DNA of 32,049 bases, taken from assembly GCA_020851075.1 (NCBI GenBank), contig JADZDL010000066.1:1-32049 (forward strand), written 5' to 3'. A program made the translations under genes and the position numbers. Positions 9,207 through 16,691 of this stretch are shown here, piece by piece; position 1 is the first letter of the stretch; every line of letters begins with the position of its first letter. The notes beneath the pieces were generated by a model that saw only the letters and a program-made list of their open reading frames with translations, did not search any database and had not been told where the DNA came from. The stretch comes from Planctomycetota bacterium (GTDB taxonomy: Bacteria; Planctomycetota; UBA1135; UBA2386).

Positions 9207-11063
9207 ATGGCAACCGAGCCGCAACCGGGTCCCAAGCAGGAACGCGCGCCCAAGGCGCGCTGGCTCCGGCTCGGCAAGGCGGTGGCCCAGAAGGTGGGCG
9301 AAGGCCCCGGCCCGCTGCTGCGCGCGATCGGCCGCACGATGTGGCGTTCGTTGCCCAAAGGGCTGCGCGGCGGGTCGCTGCGGCGGTTTCGCGCCGTGGC
9401 CGATATCTCGTTTCGTGAGGCCGAGGCGGGCATCGAGCGCGCCGGGCTCGTGAGCGTGATCCTGCCCGTCTACAATCAGGCCGATCTGCTCGGCGAAGCG
9501 GTCGCCAGCGTGCTCGAGCAGTCGTACCGCAATCTCGAACTCCTCGTGCTCGACGACGGCAGTCGCGACGATGTCGGGGCGGTGTTGGCGCCGTTCCGGG
9601 GGGATGACCGGCTGCGGCATCTGCGGCAACCCAATCAGGGGCTACCCAAGGCGCTGAGTTCGGCGTTTGAGTGCGCGACGGGCGAGTTCCACACGTGGAC
9701 TTCGGCCGACAACTTGATGCATCGGAACCAGCTCGAACAGCTCGTTGTGTTCCTGCGCTCGCACACGGACCTCGCGATGGTGTTTGCCGACTACGAGCTG
9801 ATTGACGAGGCCGGAGCGCCGTTGCGGGGTGGGGACTTCCGCATCCTCGATCGTACGGATCCGAAGGATGGTGCCATCGTGCGCGTCGATCGTCGCGTCG
9901 AGGACCTGCACAAAGTCGCCGACAACTTCGTGGGTGGGTGTTTCCTCTATCGAGGGCGTGCGAGCCGGTTGCTCGGCGAATACACCCCGGAGCTCGGGCT
10001 CGAAGATTACGACTATTGGCTGCGCATGAACCGCTTGTTGGGGCTGTCGCACCTCGGGTCGCGCGATGTGCTCTATCGGTATCGGGTGCACGACAACACC
10101 CTGACGGCCAAAGCGCGCGAACTGCGGCTGCAGGAGGCGGCCGTGAAGCTGCTGCGGCGGGAACAACGTCGTGCGGTGGCGTTTGCCGCGCCGTGTCGCA
10201 TCGTGGTCGATCGCACCTGCCGCGATTGGGTGCGGGCGGCAGCGGGAGCGTTGCCCGTGCAGGATCTCGAACCCGACTCGCTCCGGGATGGAACGCCGTC
10301 GACACTGATCGTCTGTGCCGCGGAACAGTTGGCGACCCTCGACCTTGGGGCGTTGCCCCAGCGAGTGTTCGTGGCCGCGGAGTTTCGTTCGACGCAGGAG
10401 GTCTGGCGGTATGGCGCGTTGTTGCCTGCCGGCCGCTGCATCGCGCTGGCGAGGGATGCGGAGGTTGGGGCGCGCCTCCTGGTATTCACGCGCACGGCGT
10501 TTGTTTCGCCCGTCGCGGCCGAACGGCTCGAACTCGCGCTGCGGCACCAGGCAGATCGGTCGTTCTTCGCTGTCGACAGCAAGCCGGAGCAGGCCACGCG
10601 GGCTATTCCATCGCCCGCGTATCCACGCACGGTTCGCGTGCACTTCGCCGGCGATGCCGAAGCGTGTTCGCGGTTGGCGCACGCCCTCATGGCTCTCGAC
10701 CCCGATCTGAGCGAGGCCGAAGAACGCTCGGCCCAGGTCGTGATCGGCATCGATACCTGGGCGGGTGCCGCTGCCGCCGCCGCGCGCGGCCAGGCCTATC
10801 TGGTGTTGCTCGAGAACCACCGCGAGCTCGCTCAGAATCGCGATGGCGTGCCGCACGTGCGCGCGTGGGTTTCGCACCCAACAGAGTTCCTGGAGCAGGT
10901 GGACCGCCAGTTCGGCGCCGCTCCGGAGACCCTGCTGTGGCTGCCTTCGTCCGATGGCGCGGCGCCCGCGTGCACACATCTGCTGCGCTGGCTGCTGCAA
11001 GGTGGCTCGGTGCCGGGCGCCCGCGCGCACGTGGCGCGCATGATGGTCGCCGCGACGTCCTGA
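9207..11063 (+). CDS. Glycosyltransferase family 2 protein with long uncharacterised C-terminal half
   Basis: A 618-residue protein. Residues 1-75 are basic, and residues 80-330 form a GT-A glycosyltransferase domain. It has the opening strand VSVILPVYN (82-90), the nucleotide-sugar binding LDDGS (115-119) and TSADN (165-169) in the place of the usual DxD. The segment LEDYDYWLRMN, near 270-280, matches the acceptor-side ED motif of family 2 enzymes. Residues 340-618 resemble nothing I recognise and may add a second domain. The ATG start follows 139 bp of intergenic DNA. It is the first of three glycosyltransferase genes, with only 7 bp to the next, so an operon is likely. The sugar donor and product are unknown, and a role in a surface polysaccharide or lipid-linked glycan is inferred. 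Confidence 0.87.
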   Translation: MATEPQPGPKQERAPKARWLRLGKAVAQKVGEGPGPLLRAIGRTMWRSLPKGLRGGSLRRFRAVADISFREAEAGIERAGLVSVILPVYNQADLLGEAVASVLEQSYRNLELLVLDDGSRDDVGAVLAPFRGDDRLRHLRQPNQGLPKALSSAFECATGEFHTWTSADNLMHRNQLEQLVVFLRSHTDLAMVFADYELIDEAGAPLRGGDFRILDRTDPKDGAIVRVDRRVEDLHKVADNFVGGCFLYRGRASRLLGEYTPELGLEDYDYWLRMNRLLGLSHLGSRDVLYRYRVHDNTLTAKARELRLQEAAVKLLRREQRRAVAFAAPCRIVVDRTCRDWVRAAAGALPVQDLEPDSLRDGTPSTLIVCAAEQLATLDLGALPQRVFVAAEFRSTQEVWRYGALLPAGRCIALARDAEVGARLLVFTRTAFVSPVAAERLELALRHQADRSFFAVDSKPEQATRAIPSPAYPRTVRVHFAGDAEACSRLAHALMALDPDLSEAEERSAQVVIGIDTWAGAAAAAARGQAYLVLLENHRELAQNRDGVPHVRAWVSHPTEFLEQVDRQFGAAPETLLWLPSSDGAAPACTHLLRWLLQGGSVPGARAHVARMMVAATS

Positions 11064-11070
11064 TCCTGCC

Positions 11071-11913
11071 GTGCCTATTCCTTCCGAAGCTCCGGCCGTC
11101 AGCATCCTCACCAAGGTGCGCCATGCCGTGCCCGAGCTGTTTGCGGCAACGGCCCGCAGCGTAGCGGCGCAGACGTTCACGGATTTCGAGTGGGTGATCC
11201 TCGAAAGCCCGCCGTACGGCTGCGTCGCCGAAGTGCTCGCCAACAGCGGTTTGCCGCGCGTACGCCACGTGCGCTTGCCGGACGCGCCGACCCTGGCCGC
11301 GGGACGCAATGCGGCGGTTGCGGCGAGCCGGGGGGCTCTGCTGGCCATTCTTGATGCGGACGACGAATGTGCGCCGACGCGGCTGGCCAGTCAGGTTGCC
11401 TTCCTCGCTGCGCATCCCGAGATCGCGGTCGTCGGCGGCGTTCTCCAGGTGATCGACGATGCGGGCCGCGGGCTTGGTTATCGCGCGTATCCCAACGAGC
11501 ACGAGGCGATCGCGGTGGCGATGCGTCGCCACAACGCGATGGCGCAACCGGCGGTGATGCTGCGGCGCAGTGCGTTCGAGGCCGTGGGTGGTTATCGCGA
11601 ATATGGCGAAGGTGCGTGCGAGGACTACGAGCTGTGGTCGCGCTTGATGCAGAACGGCCATCGTTTCGCCAACCTGCGCGAGGTGGTGCTGCGGTATCGC
11701 ATTCACCCCGGCGGCAACAAGACCCAGCGGATGCGTGCAACGCTGCGCGACACCTTGCGCGTCAAGCGCGAGTATTGGCGGGCGCAGTTCACGTTGGGCG
11801 ATCATTGCCGGGCGCTCGGCGAACGTGTGTTGCTCAATCTGCCCGCCAGTTGGGTTCTCGGTACCTTCCTGCGCCGTACGCTGCGTTCGTCGCCGCCAGG
11901 GAGCAACGAATGA
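11071..11913 (+). CDS. Glycosyltransferase family 2 protein
   Basis: A single-domain, 280-residue GT-A glycosyltransferase starting at GTG. It shows the first strand AVSILTKV, a conserved GRNAAVAAS helix and the metal/nucleotide site LDADDE (about residues 94-99). It also has GGYREYGEGACEDYELW, whose ED pair is typical of family 2 and probably includes the catalytic base. Length is normal for the family. It lies 7 bp after the preceding glycosyltransferase, and its stop overlaps the ATG of the next gene (ATGA), which indicates translational coupling. It probably adds one sugar to the same glycan as its neighbours. The sugar specificity cannot be read. Confidence 0.9.
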   Translation: MPIPSEAPAVSILTKVRHAVPELFAATARSVAAQTFTDFEWVILESPPYGCVAEVLANSGLPRVRHVRLPDAPTLAAGRNAAVAASRGALLAILDADDECAPTRLASQVAFLAAHPEIAVVGGVLQVIDDAGRGLGYRAYPNEHEAIAVAMRRHNAMAQPAVMLRRSAFEAVGGYREYGEGACEDYELWSRLMQNGHRFANLREVVLRYRIHPGGNKTQRMRATLRDTLRVKREYWRAQFTLGDHCRALGERVLLNLPASWVLGTFLRRTLRSSPPGSNE

Positions 11914-13103
11914 CGCGGCGCTTGCGCATCCTGCGCGTCTTGCCGTTCTTCGGCGCCGCGTTTGGCGGGCCGGTGGCGCAGGCACAGCGTGTGCACCGGG
12001 AGCTGCTCGCGCGCGGCCATGAGGTGAAGCTGTTGAGCAGCGATCTCGGGCTCGCTTCCACCATTGCGCGTGATGCCTGGCACGAACGGGACGGCGTGCA
12101 GTGTTTCTTCGCGCGCGTGGCGGGCCTTGGTGCCCAGCCTCCCTATTGCGTGCCACGCGCAGCCCAGCTCGCGTTGCGCGAAGCACTCGCGCACGTCGAT
12201 GTGGCGACGCTGAACGTGGGGCTGTCCTTGTGGGGGACCTGGTTGGCGAAGTCCGCAGCCAAAGCGCGCGTGCCGTTTGTCTACAACGCCGAGGGGGCGC
12301 TCGACCCCGTGCGGCTCCGCGTGAAGCGGTTGCAGAAACAGCTGTTCCTGCGTTGCTGCGAACGGCGTGTGCTGCGGCGCGCGGCGGCGATCCAGGCGGT
12401 GACGGCGGCGGAAGCGGACGCGATCGTGCAGCAGGGCGCGCTGCGTGAGCGCATCCACGTGATCCCGAATGGTGTGCTCTTGCCGCCAGCACCCCTCGCT
12501 GAGTCCGTGGCCCAGCTGCGCGAACGGGGCCGCGAACGCCTCTCGGTGCCGCGCGACGCGTTCGTGATCCTGTTCTTCGGCCGTCTGCACGACTTGAAGG
12601 GTATCGACCTGCTGCTCGCCGCGGCGGCGCCGTTGCTCGGTGGCCAGCGCGACGTGCGCCTCGCGATCGTGGGGCCCGAGGATGGGGTTGGTGCCGCGTT
12701 GCAGCGGCAGGCACAGGCCCTCGGCGTGCAGCGCCACGTCGTGTTCCATCGCGGGGTCGGCGAAGGTGGCAAGGCCGAAGTGTTCGCCGCGGCGGACGTG
12801 TTTGCGCTCACCTCACGCAGCGAAGGGTTGCCCAATGCCGCGCTCGAAGCGGCGGCCGCGGGCTTGCCGCTGTTGGTCAGCGAAGATTGCCATCTGCCCG
12901 AAGTCGCGGAGTTTGAGGCGGGCACGATCTGCTCGCTGGAGGTGCCGACAATCACTGCGGCGCTGGCCCGCTTCCGCGACGAAGCCGCGTTCACGCAGCG
13001 CTGCGGCGAAGGCGCACGCCGCATGGCGGCGGCGCGCTTCGAACTCGGCCACGTCGTAGATCGCCTCGAAACCCTGTATCTGGGCCTTCCTGCGCGCGAG
13101 TGA
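11910..13103 (+). CDS. Glycosyltransferase family 4 protein
   Basis: A 397-residue GT-B fold retaining glycosyltransferase. The N-terminal acceptor domain opens with LRILRVLPFFGAAFGGP, whose glycine-rich loop is typical of the family. The linker reaches VIPNGV near residue 190, and the C-terminal donor domain has FGRLHDLKGIDLLL and then SEGLPNAALEAAAAGLP. That last string carries the E-x7-E signature that binds the nucleotide sugar. Start and end match the usual family length. It is the last gene of the three-gene glycosyltransferase operon and ends 21 bp from the convergent topoisomerase VI A gene. No flippase, polymerase or sugar-nucleotide gene accompanies the cluster in this window, so the product stays undefined. 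Confidence 0.92.
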   Translation: MTRRLRILRVLPFFGAAFGGPVAQAQRVHRELLARGHEVKLLSSDLGLASTIARDAWHERDGVQCFFARVAGLGAQPPYCVPRAAQLALREALAHVDVATLNVGLSLWGTWLAKSAAKARVPFVYNAEGALDPVRLRVKRLQKQLFLRCCERRVLRRAAAIQAVTAAEADAIVQQGALRERIHVIPNGVLLPPAPLAESVAQLRERGRERLSVPRDAFVILFFGRLHDLKGIDLLLAAAAPLLGGQRDVRLAIVGPEDGVGAALQRQAQALGVQRHVVFHRGVGEGGKAEVFAAADVFALTSRSEGLPNAALEAAAAGLPLLVSEDCHLPEVAEFEAGTICSLEVPTITAALARFRDEAAFTQRCGEGARRMAAARFELGHVVDRLETLYLGLPARE

Positions 13104-13124
13104 CGTCGCCACCGCGCGACTACC

Positions 13125-14288
13125 TCACGGCAGGAACTTGCTCGGGTCCTTGAGCTTCGCCGGCAGATACTCGTCGATCACGAAGTTGAGGCCCCACTTG
13201 GCGAGCGCCTGCTGCTCGGCACGAACGCCCATCTTCAGCATCTGCTCGATCGCCTTCTGCCATTCCTTGTGGGCCTGGAAGAACGGGTCGTTCTTGAGCG
13301 CGTCTTTGGCGCGCTTGATGTCGACGTCCTTGAGCGGGTGCGTCGCGTCCTCGAGTTCGAAGTCGAGGATGTCCTGGGGCGTGACACCCATGTAGCGCGC
13401 CTGCGGCACGCAGAAGAACTGGTTCAGGTGCACGGCGTTGCCCGAACCGACCTTCAGCGTGCGGTAGATGTTGCTGATCCCGTACGGATCGCAGTCGTTG
13501 AAGCAGTAGACGGGGATCTTCTTGTCATCCGACAGCTTGCGGATGAAGCGCCGCGTCGCGCGCGTCGGCACACCACCCGTGCCGATGATGATGCAGTTCT
13601 CGGTGCGCCACCACTTGTGTTCGTGCAGGCGCGCGAACATACCGCCGGTTTCGATCACGAGGACGAACTTGGCCTTCGTCTCAAACCGGAAGTGCTCGAC
13701 CGAGGCCGGGATCGAATACGACCCGCTGCCTTGTTTGGTGCAGTCGATGCGCTCTTCCTGGCCGGTCTCACGATCGCGGTCGATCACGATGAGTTCGCCA
13801 GCGACCGAGCCGCCGTGCTCCTCGGGCCGGAAGCGCAGCTGTTCGCGCGTGACGCCTTCGAGGCTGAACAGCGCCTCGATGTCGTCCATCACGGTGTCCG
13901 ACTCGGGCTGCTCGGTGAACTTCGCGTCGCCCCAGTTCTTCGAGACGTAGTACGCTTCACGTTTCGTCGCGAAGTCGTCCTGTTCGACCATCTCCTTGCT
14001 GAGCGCCATGAGCTTCAGCGTCTGCGCGAAGGTCTTCACCGTGTTGACGGTGAGCGTGCGTTCGACGCGGCCGCGGCCCATCTGGAAGCCGCCGCCCTTC
14101 TTGTCGTAGCGGGCATTGCGCAGCGAACGCTCGGGGAACTTCAGTTCGGGCTTGTCGAGCTTGTCGATGCGCCCGTGCACGCTCTCGGCGCACTTGATGA
14201 TCTCGCGAACCGTCACCTTGTCGAGGTCGGTCAGCGGCTTGCGCACCTTCGGCTTCGTGTCCTTCGACTTGTTCTTCTTGGTAGCCAT
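13125..14288 (-). CDS. top6A: DNA topoisomerase VI subunit A (Spo11-like, type IIB)
   Basis: A 387-residue catalytic subunit of topoisomerase VI, the relative of eukaryotic Spo11. As an A2B2 enzyme it makes a double-strand break with 2-nt 5' overhangs, passes a second duplex and reseals it, relaxing or decatenating DNA. The winged-helix (5Y-CAP) region contains REAYYVSK. The second tyrosine, Tyr114, aligns with the catalytic tyrosine of archaeal TopoVI-A and of Spo11. The Toprim domain carries VIETGG (Glu213) and NDCDPYG (Asp265, Asp267), the metal-binding acidic residues. The N terminus is lysine-rich. Length fits archaeal subunits (about 360-390). It lies 38 bp behind the subunit B gene, the usual archaeal order, so one operon is likely. 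All catalytic residues are present and nothing suggests decay. Confidence 0.95.
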   Translation of the reverse strand: MATKKNKSKDTKPKVRKPLTDLDKVTVREIIKCAESVHGRIDKLDKPELKFPERSLRNARYDKKGGGFQMGRGRVERTLTVNTVKTFAQTLKLMALSKEMVEQDDFATKREAYYVSKNWGDAKFTEQPESDTVMDDIEALFSLEGVTREQLRFRPEEHGGSVAGELIVIDRDRETGQEERIDCTKQGSGSYSIPASVEHFRFETKAKFVLVIETGGMFARLHEHKWWRTENCIIIGTGGVPTRATRRFIRKLSDDKKIPVYCFNDCDPYGISNIYRTLKVGSGNAVHLNQFFCVPQARYMGVTPQDILDFELEDATHPLKDVDIKRAKDALKNDPFFQAHKEWQKAIEQMLKMGVRAEQQALAKWGLNFVIDEYLPAKLKDPSKFLP

Positions 14289-14326
14289 GGCGGGTCAGGG
14301 TTGTGCGGCGGAGTGTGGCTCGGCGG

Positions 14327-16066
14327 TTACAGCTTGCGGCTCTTCTCGAGCACGGTGGTGAGGCTCTCGGTCGCCTTCTTCACGGCGGGCTCGTCGAGCA
14401 CCAGGATGTCCTTCAGCGCTTCGACGACGTGCGGGATGTACATCGTGATGTAGTTGCGCTTCTTGAACTCGTTGGCGAGTTTGCGGCCCTTGCGCACGTG
14501 CGTGCCCAGACGGCGGCCGCATTCCATGAGCGCGAGCCGCAGTTCGTCGCGGATCTCGTCGTAGCTGGCGATGGCTTCCTTCGACTCGCTCGTGAACGGC
14601 ACCCACACCGACGCGATGTGCACAAACACGACCAGGGGGCCGATCGGCAGCGCGCCGCGCGGTTGCAGCAGGCCGTAGTTCTTCCAGTTGGTGTCGATCA
14701 CGGCTTTGGTGATTGCGCACGCACTCTGCTGGAACACCAACGGCACGCGGTTGGCAAAGCGGATCAGGCGAACAGGCTCGTCGGCGGCGCCCATGAGCAC
14801 CTCCTCGTTCACCTTCTTCTTCTCCTGGGCCACGATCTTGCCGCTGTCGGTCATCTGCAGCGTGTCGCCGGGCTTGCCGTAGGCGAGGCCGACTTCGATC
14901 GCAAACGGACGGCCGCGATAGACCACGGGCTTGCGCGACGCGGCGACGTAGAAGTCCGCTTCGACCTCCTTCTTGAGGCCGGCGATGATCAGTTCCTCAC
15001 CGATCGGCGCGATGCACGACAAAGGCGGCGCCATGATCTTGGTCGCATCGATCGCGGCCTTCATCTTGATGACGTCGTCGTTCTGCACGCGCCGCGGATT
15101 GGTCTCCGGCTTGATGCCAGCCTGCGCGCAGATTTCCTTCGCGACGCTGGGGCCGACGCGCGAGAAGTCGTTCTGCAGGAACGCACTCACCTGCGTACTT
15201 TCGGTCTCCTGCAGCATCTTCAGCAGGATGCCGAGTTCGACGCCGTGCGGGTGCGGCTTGATCTCTTCGACTTCCTTCGGCAGTTCTTTCGTGCCGCGCA
15301 GATACTCCGTCACGTTGCCATCCGGGTCCGTGTAGACCAGGTGCACGTGCGGATTGGCGACCGCCATCAGCTTCAAGAACTCTTCGATACCGCGCTGGCC
15401 ACGGCGGTATTCGCCCTCCATGTCGATCGACACTTCGGTGCCGTGGTCCTTCTCCCACTCGATGTCCTTCTCGGTCGACACGGGGCGGTTCTTCGCCGAG
15501 TCGATGCGGATCTCGTAGTAGCACGGCGTCGCACGTTTGCCGGCCTTGCTGCGCACGCGCACGGGCATGCCGGTCGTGAGCTGGCCATACATGCCGGCCG
15601 CGCTGATGCCGATGCCTTGCTGGCCGCGGCTCTGGCGCAGGCGATGGAACTTGCTGCCGTAGAGCAAGCGGCCGAACACGTTCGGCACCTGCGCCTTCAC
15701 GATGCCGGGACCGTTGTCCTCGACGGTCATCGTGTACTTCTTGTCGCTGTCTCCGATGCGCGAGATGGTCACGCGGATATCGGGCATGATGCGCCCTTCC
15801 TCACACGCGTCGAGGCTGTTGTCGACGGCCTCTTTCACGGCAGTGAGCAGGGCCTTGCGCGGGCTGTCGAAGCCGAGCAGGTGGCGGTTCTTGGTGAAGA
15901 ACTCCGACACCGAGATCTCGCGCTGGCGTTTCGCCATCGACTCGGCGTTCTCGGTCGGGGTTTCGGCCTTGGCCTTTGGTTCCTTGGGTTCCTTCGCTGC
16001 TGCCATCGCGGTCTTGCCTTCGTTGTTCTCTGCGAACAGGTCCTGCTGGCCAGAGGAGTTGCTCAT
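14327..16066 (-). CDS. top6B: DNA topoisomerase VI subunit B (GHKL ATPase)
   Basis: The 579-residue ATPase subunit of topoisomerase VI. Residues 1-47 are a charged, Lys/Glu/Ala-rich tail, and the GHKL fold follows. The N-box EAVDNSLDA (Glu79, Asn83) holds the Mg and ATP ligands, DNGPG is at 117-121, and the ATP lid is GQQGIGISAAGMYGQ (about 148-162). The H2TH region follows. The transducer domain contains the highly conserved string GPLVVFVHIASVWVPFTSES near residue 490. I chose the ATG (complement of 16064-16066) giving MSNSSGQQDLF. An in-frame extension to 16141 is possible but looks non-coding. Archaeal subunits are about 500-560 residues, so the added length is mostly the charged tail. 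It is first in an operon with top6A. Confidence 0.95.
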   Translation of the reverse strand: MSNSSGQQDLFAENNEGKTAMAAAKEPKEPKAKAETPTENAESMAKRQREISVSEFFTKNRHLLGFDSPRKALLTAVKEAVDNSLDACEEGRIMPDIRVTISRIGDSDKKYTMTVEDNGPGIVKAQVPNVFGRLLYGSKFHRLRQSRGQQGIGISAAGMYGQLTTGMPVRVRSKAGKRATPCYYEIRIDSAKNRPVSTEKDIEWEKDHGTEVSIDMEGEYRRGQRGIEEFLKLMAVANPHVHLVYTDPDGNVTEYLRGTKELPKEVEEIKPHPHGVELGILLKMLQETESTQVSAFLQNDFSRVGPSVAKEICAQAGIKPETNPRRVQNDDVIKMKAAIDATKIMAPPLSCIAPIGEELIIAGLKKEVEADFYVAASRKPVVYRGRPFAIEVGLAYGKPGDTLQMTDSGKIVAQEKKKVNEEVLMGAADEPVRLIRFANRVPLVFQQSACAITKAVIDTNWKNYGLLQPRGALPIGPLVVFVHIASVWVPFTSESKEAIASYDEIRDELRLALMECGRRLGTHVRKGRKLANEFKKRNYITMYIPHVVEALKDILVLDEPAVKKATESLTTVLEKSRKL

Positions 16067-16384
16067 CGAGGTGCGGTTGTCGAGGTGGATGCGGAGTGGT
16101 GGGTAGCGGGGGCCAGGTCCCCGGCCGCTGCTGCGCGGCACTGCGGCGAACGCGGGGAATGCGCCGCGCCAAAAAGTCCGGTGCGGCCGGATTGCAGGCG
16201 CGCCACGAAGGGCGATCCCACGCCGCAGGGTTCTCCGCCAGTGCGATTGCTCACGGTTTGGTGTCTGGATCCTGACCGACCCAGGCGCGGCGGAACATAC
16301 ACAGGGGGGGCGTGGGCGGAAGAGGATTCCTGGGGGCGGGGCGGGGTGGGGTTGGTGGGGTGCGGGGGCAATTCGTGATTCCGC
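16067..16384. other. Gene-free stretch with a G-rich tract, upstream of top6B
   Basis: This 318-bp region should contain the top6B promoter, which reads leftward, but no clear promoter boxes can be picked out. From 16304 to 16368 the plus strand carries at least eight runs of three to seven G separated by short spacers, a pattern able to form G-quadruplexes. I find no believable reading frame in the stretch. It ends where the ATPase remnant begins. Confidence 0.5.
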
Positions 16385-16555
16385 GTGGCGCCGCGGGCGA
16401 ACACCCGCGAGCGCGAGCTGGGCGCTCTCAGGGAGGCGATGGACGAGCTCGATTGTGCGCGCGGTACGGTGGTGACCCTCGACGAAGCCTCGACCGCGAA
16501 GAGCGGGAGCCGCGAGATCGAGATCGTTCCGGCATGGCAGTGGCTCCTGGCCTAG
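16385..16555 (+). pseudogene. C-terminal remnant of a DUF4143-type AAA ATPase
   Basis: A fragment of up to 57 codons ending at TAG 16553-16555, with an in-frame TGA at 16376-16378 and no sensible start. It reads NTRERELGALREAMDEL and later GTVVTLDEAS and IVPAWQWLLA. This matches the usual C-terminal tail of ATP-binding proteins with an N-terminal AAA_14 domain and a C-terminal DUF4143 domain, in which an RTRERE helix, a TLDEEE strand and a final VVPAWRWLL motif recur. The rest of the gene is gone. The intact DUF4143 ATPase at 16692 has a different tail, so this is a relic of a second, distinct gene and not a simple tandem copy. The family match is from memory of conserved strings and needs a search. 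Confidence 0.6.
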
Positions 16556-16624
16556 TCGTGAGAACTCCTCGGCCGTTTGCCATCGGTGCTACCGGCTGTT
16601 GAGGGTTGGCCGGCGGACGGTCCC

Positions 16625-16678
16625 AAAATTCGCCGTATAGGACGGCGAATTACTGGCAAAATTCGCCGTCTTGGACGA
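16625..16678. repeat. Inverted and direct repeat just upstream of the AAA ATPase gene
   Basis: AATTCGCCGT at 16627-16636 is inverted at 16642-16651 (ACGGCGAATT) around a 5-nt spacer, a perfect 10-bp stem. The 12-mer AAAATTCGCCGT at 16625-16636 is repeated exactly at 16658-16669, 33 bp on. GGACG follows both copies at the same distance. The second copy has lost most of its right arm. The AT-rich ends stand out in GC-rich DNA. The pair may be an operator for the ATPase gene, whose start lies within or just after the second copy, or a scar of its insertion. Confidence 0.6.
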
Positions 16679-16691
16679 TGATAATACCAAG

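Noticed and set aside
13125..16066. Possibility that the pair is Topo VIII, a Mini-A element or a meiotic Spo11-like system
   Set aside because: Topo VIII is a fused polypeptide and Mini-A lacks a full partner. Here two separate full-length subunits carry all standard TopoVI motifs.
14303..16378. Very long plus-strand open frame opposite the topoisomerase VI B gene
   Set aside because: Its translation is His/Arg/Asp/Leu-rich with no family pattern. It is the shadow of a real gene in GC-rich DNA.
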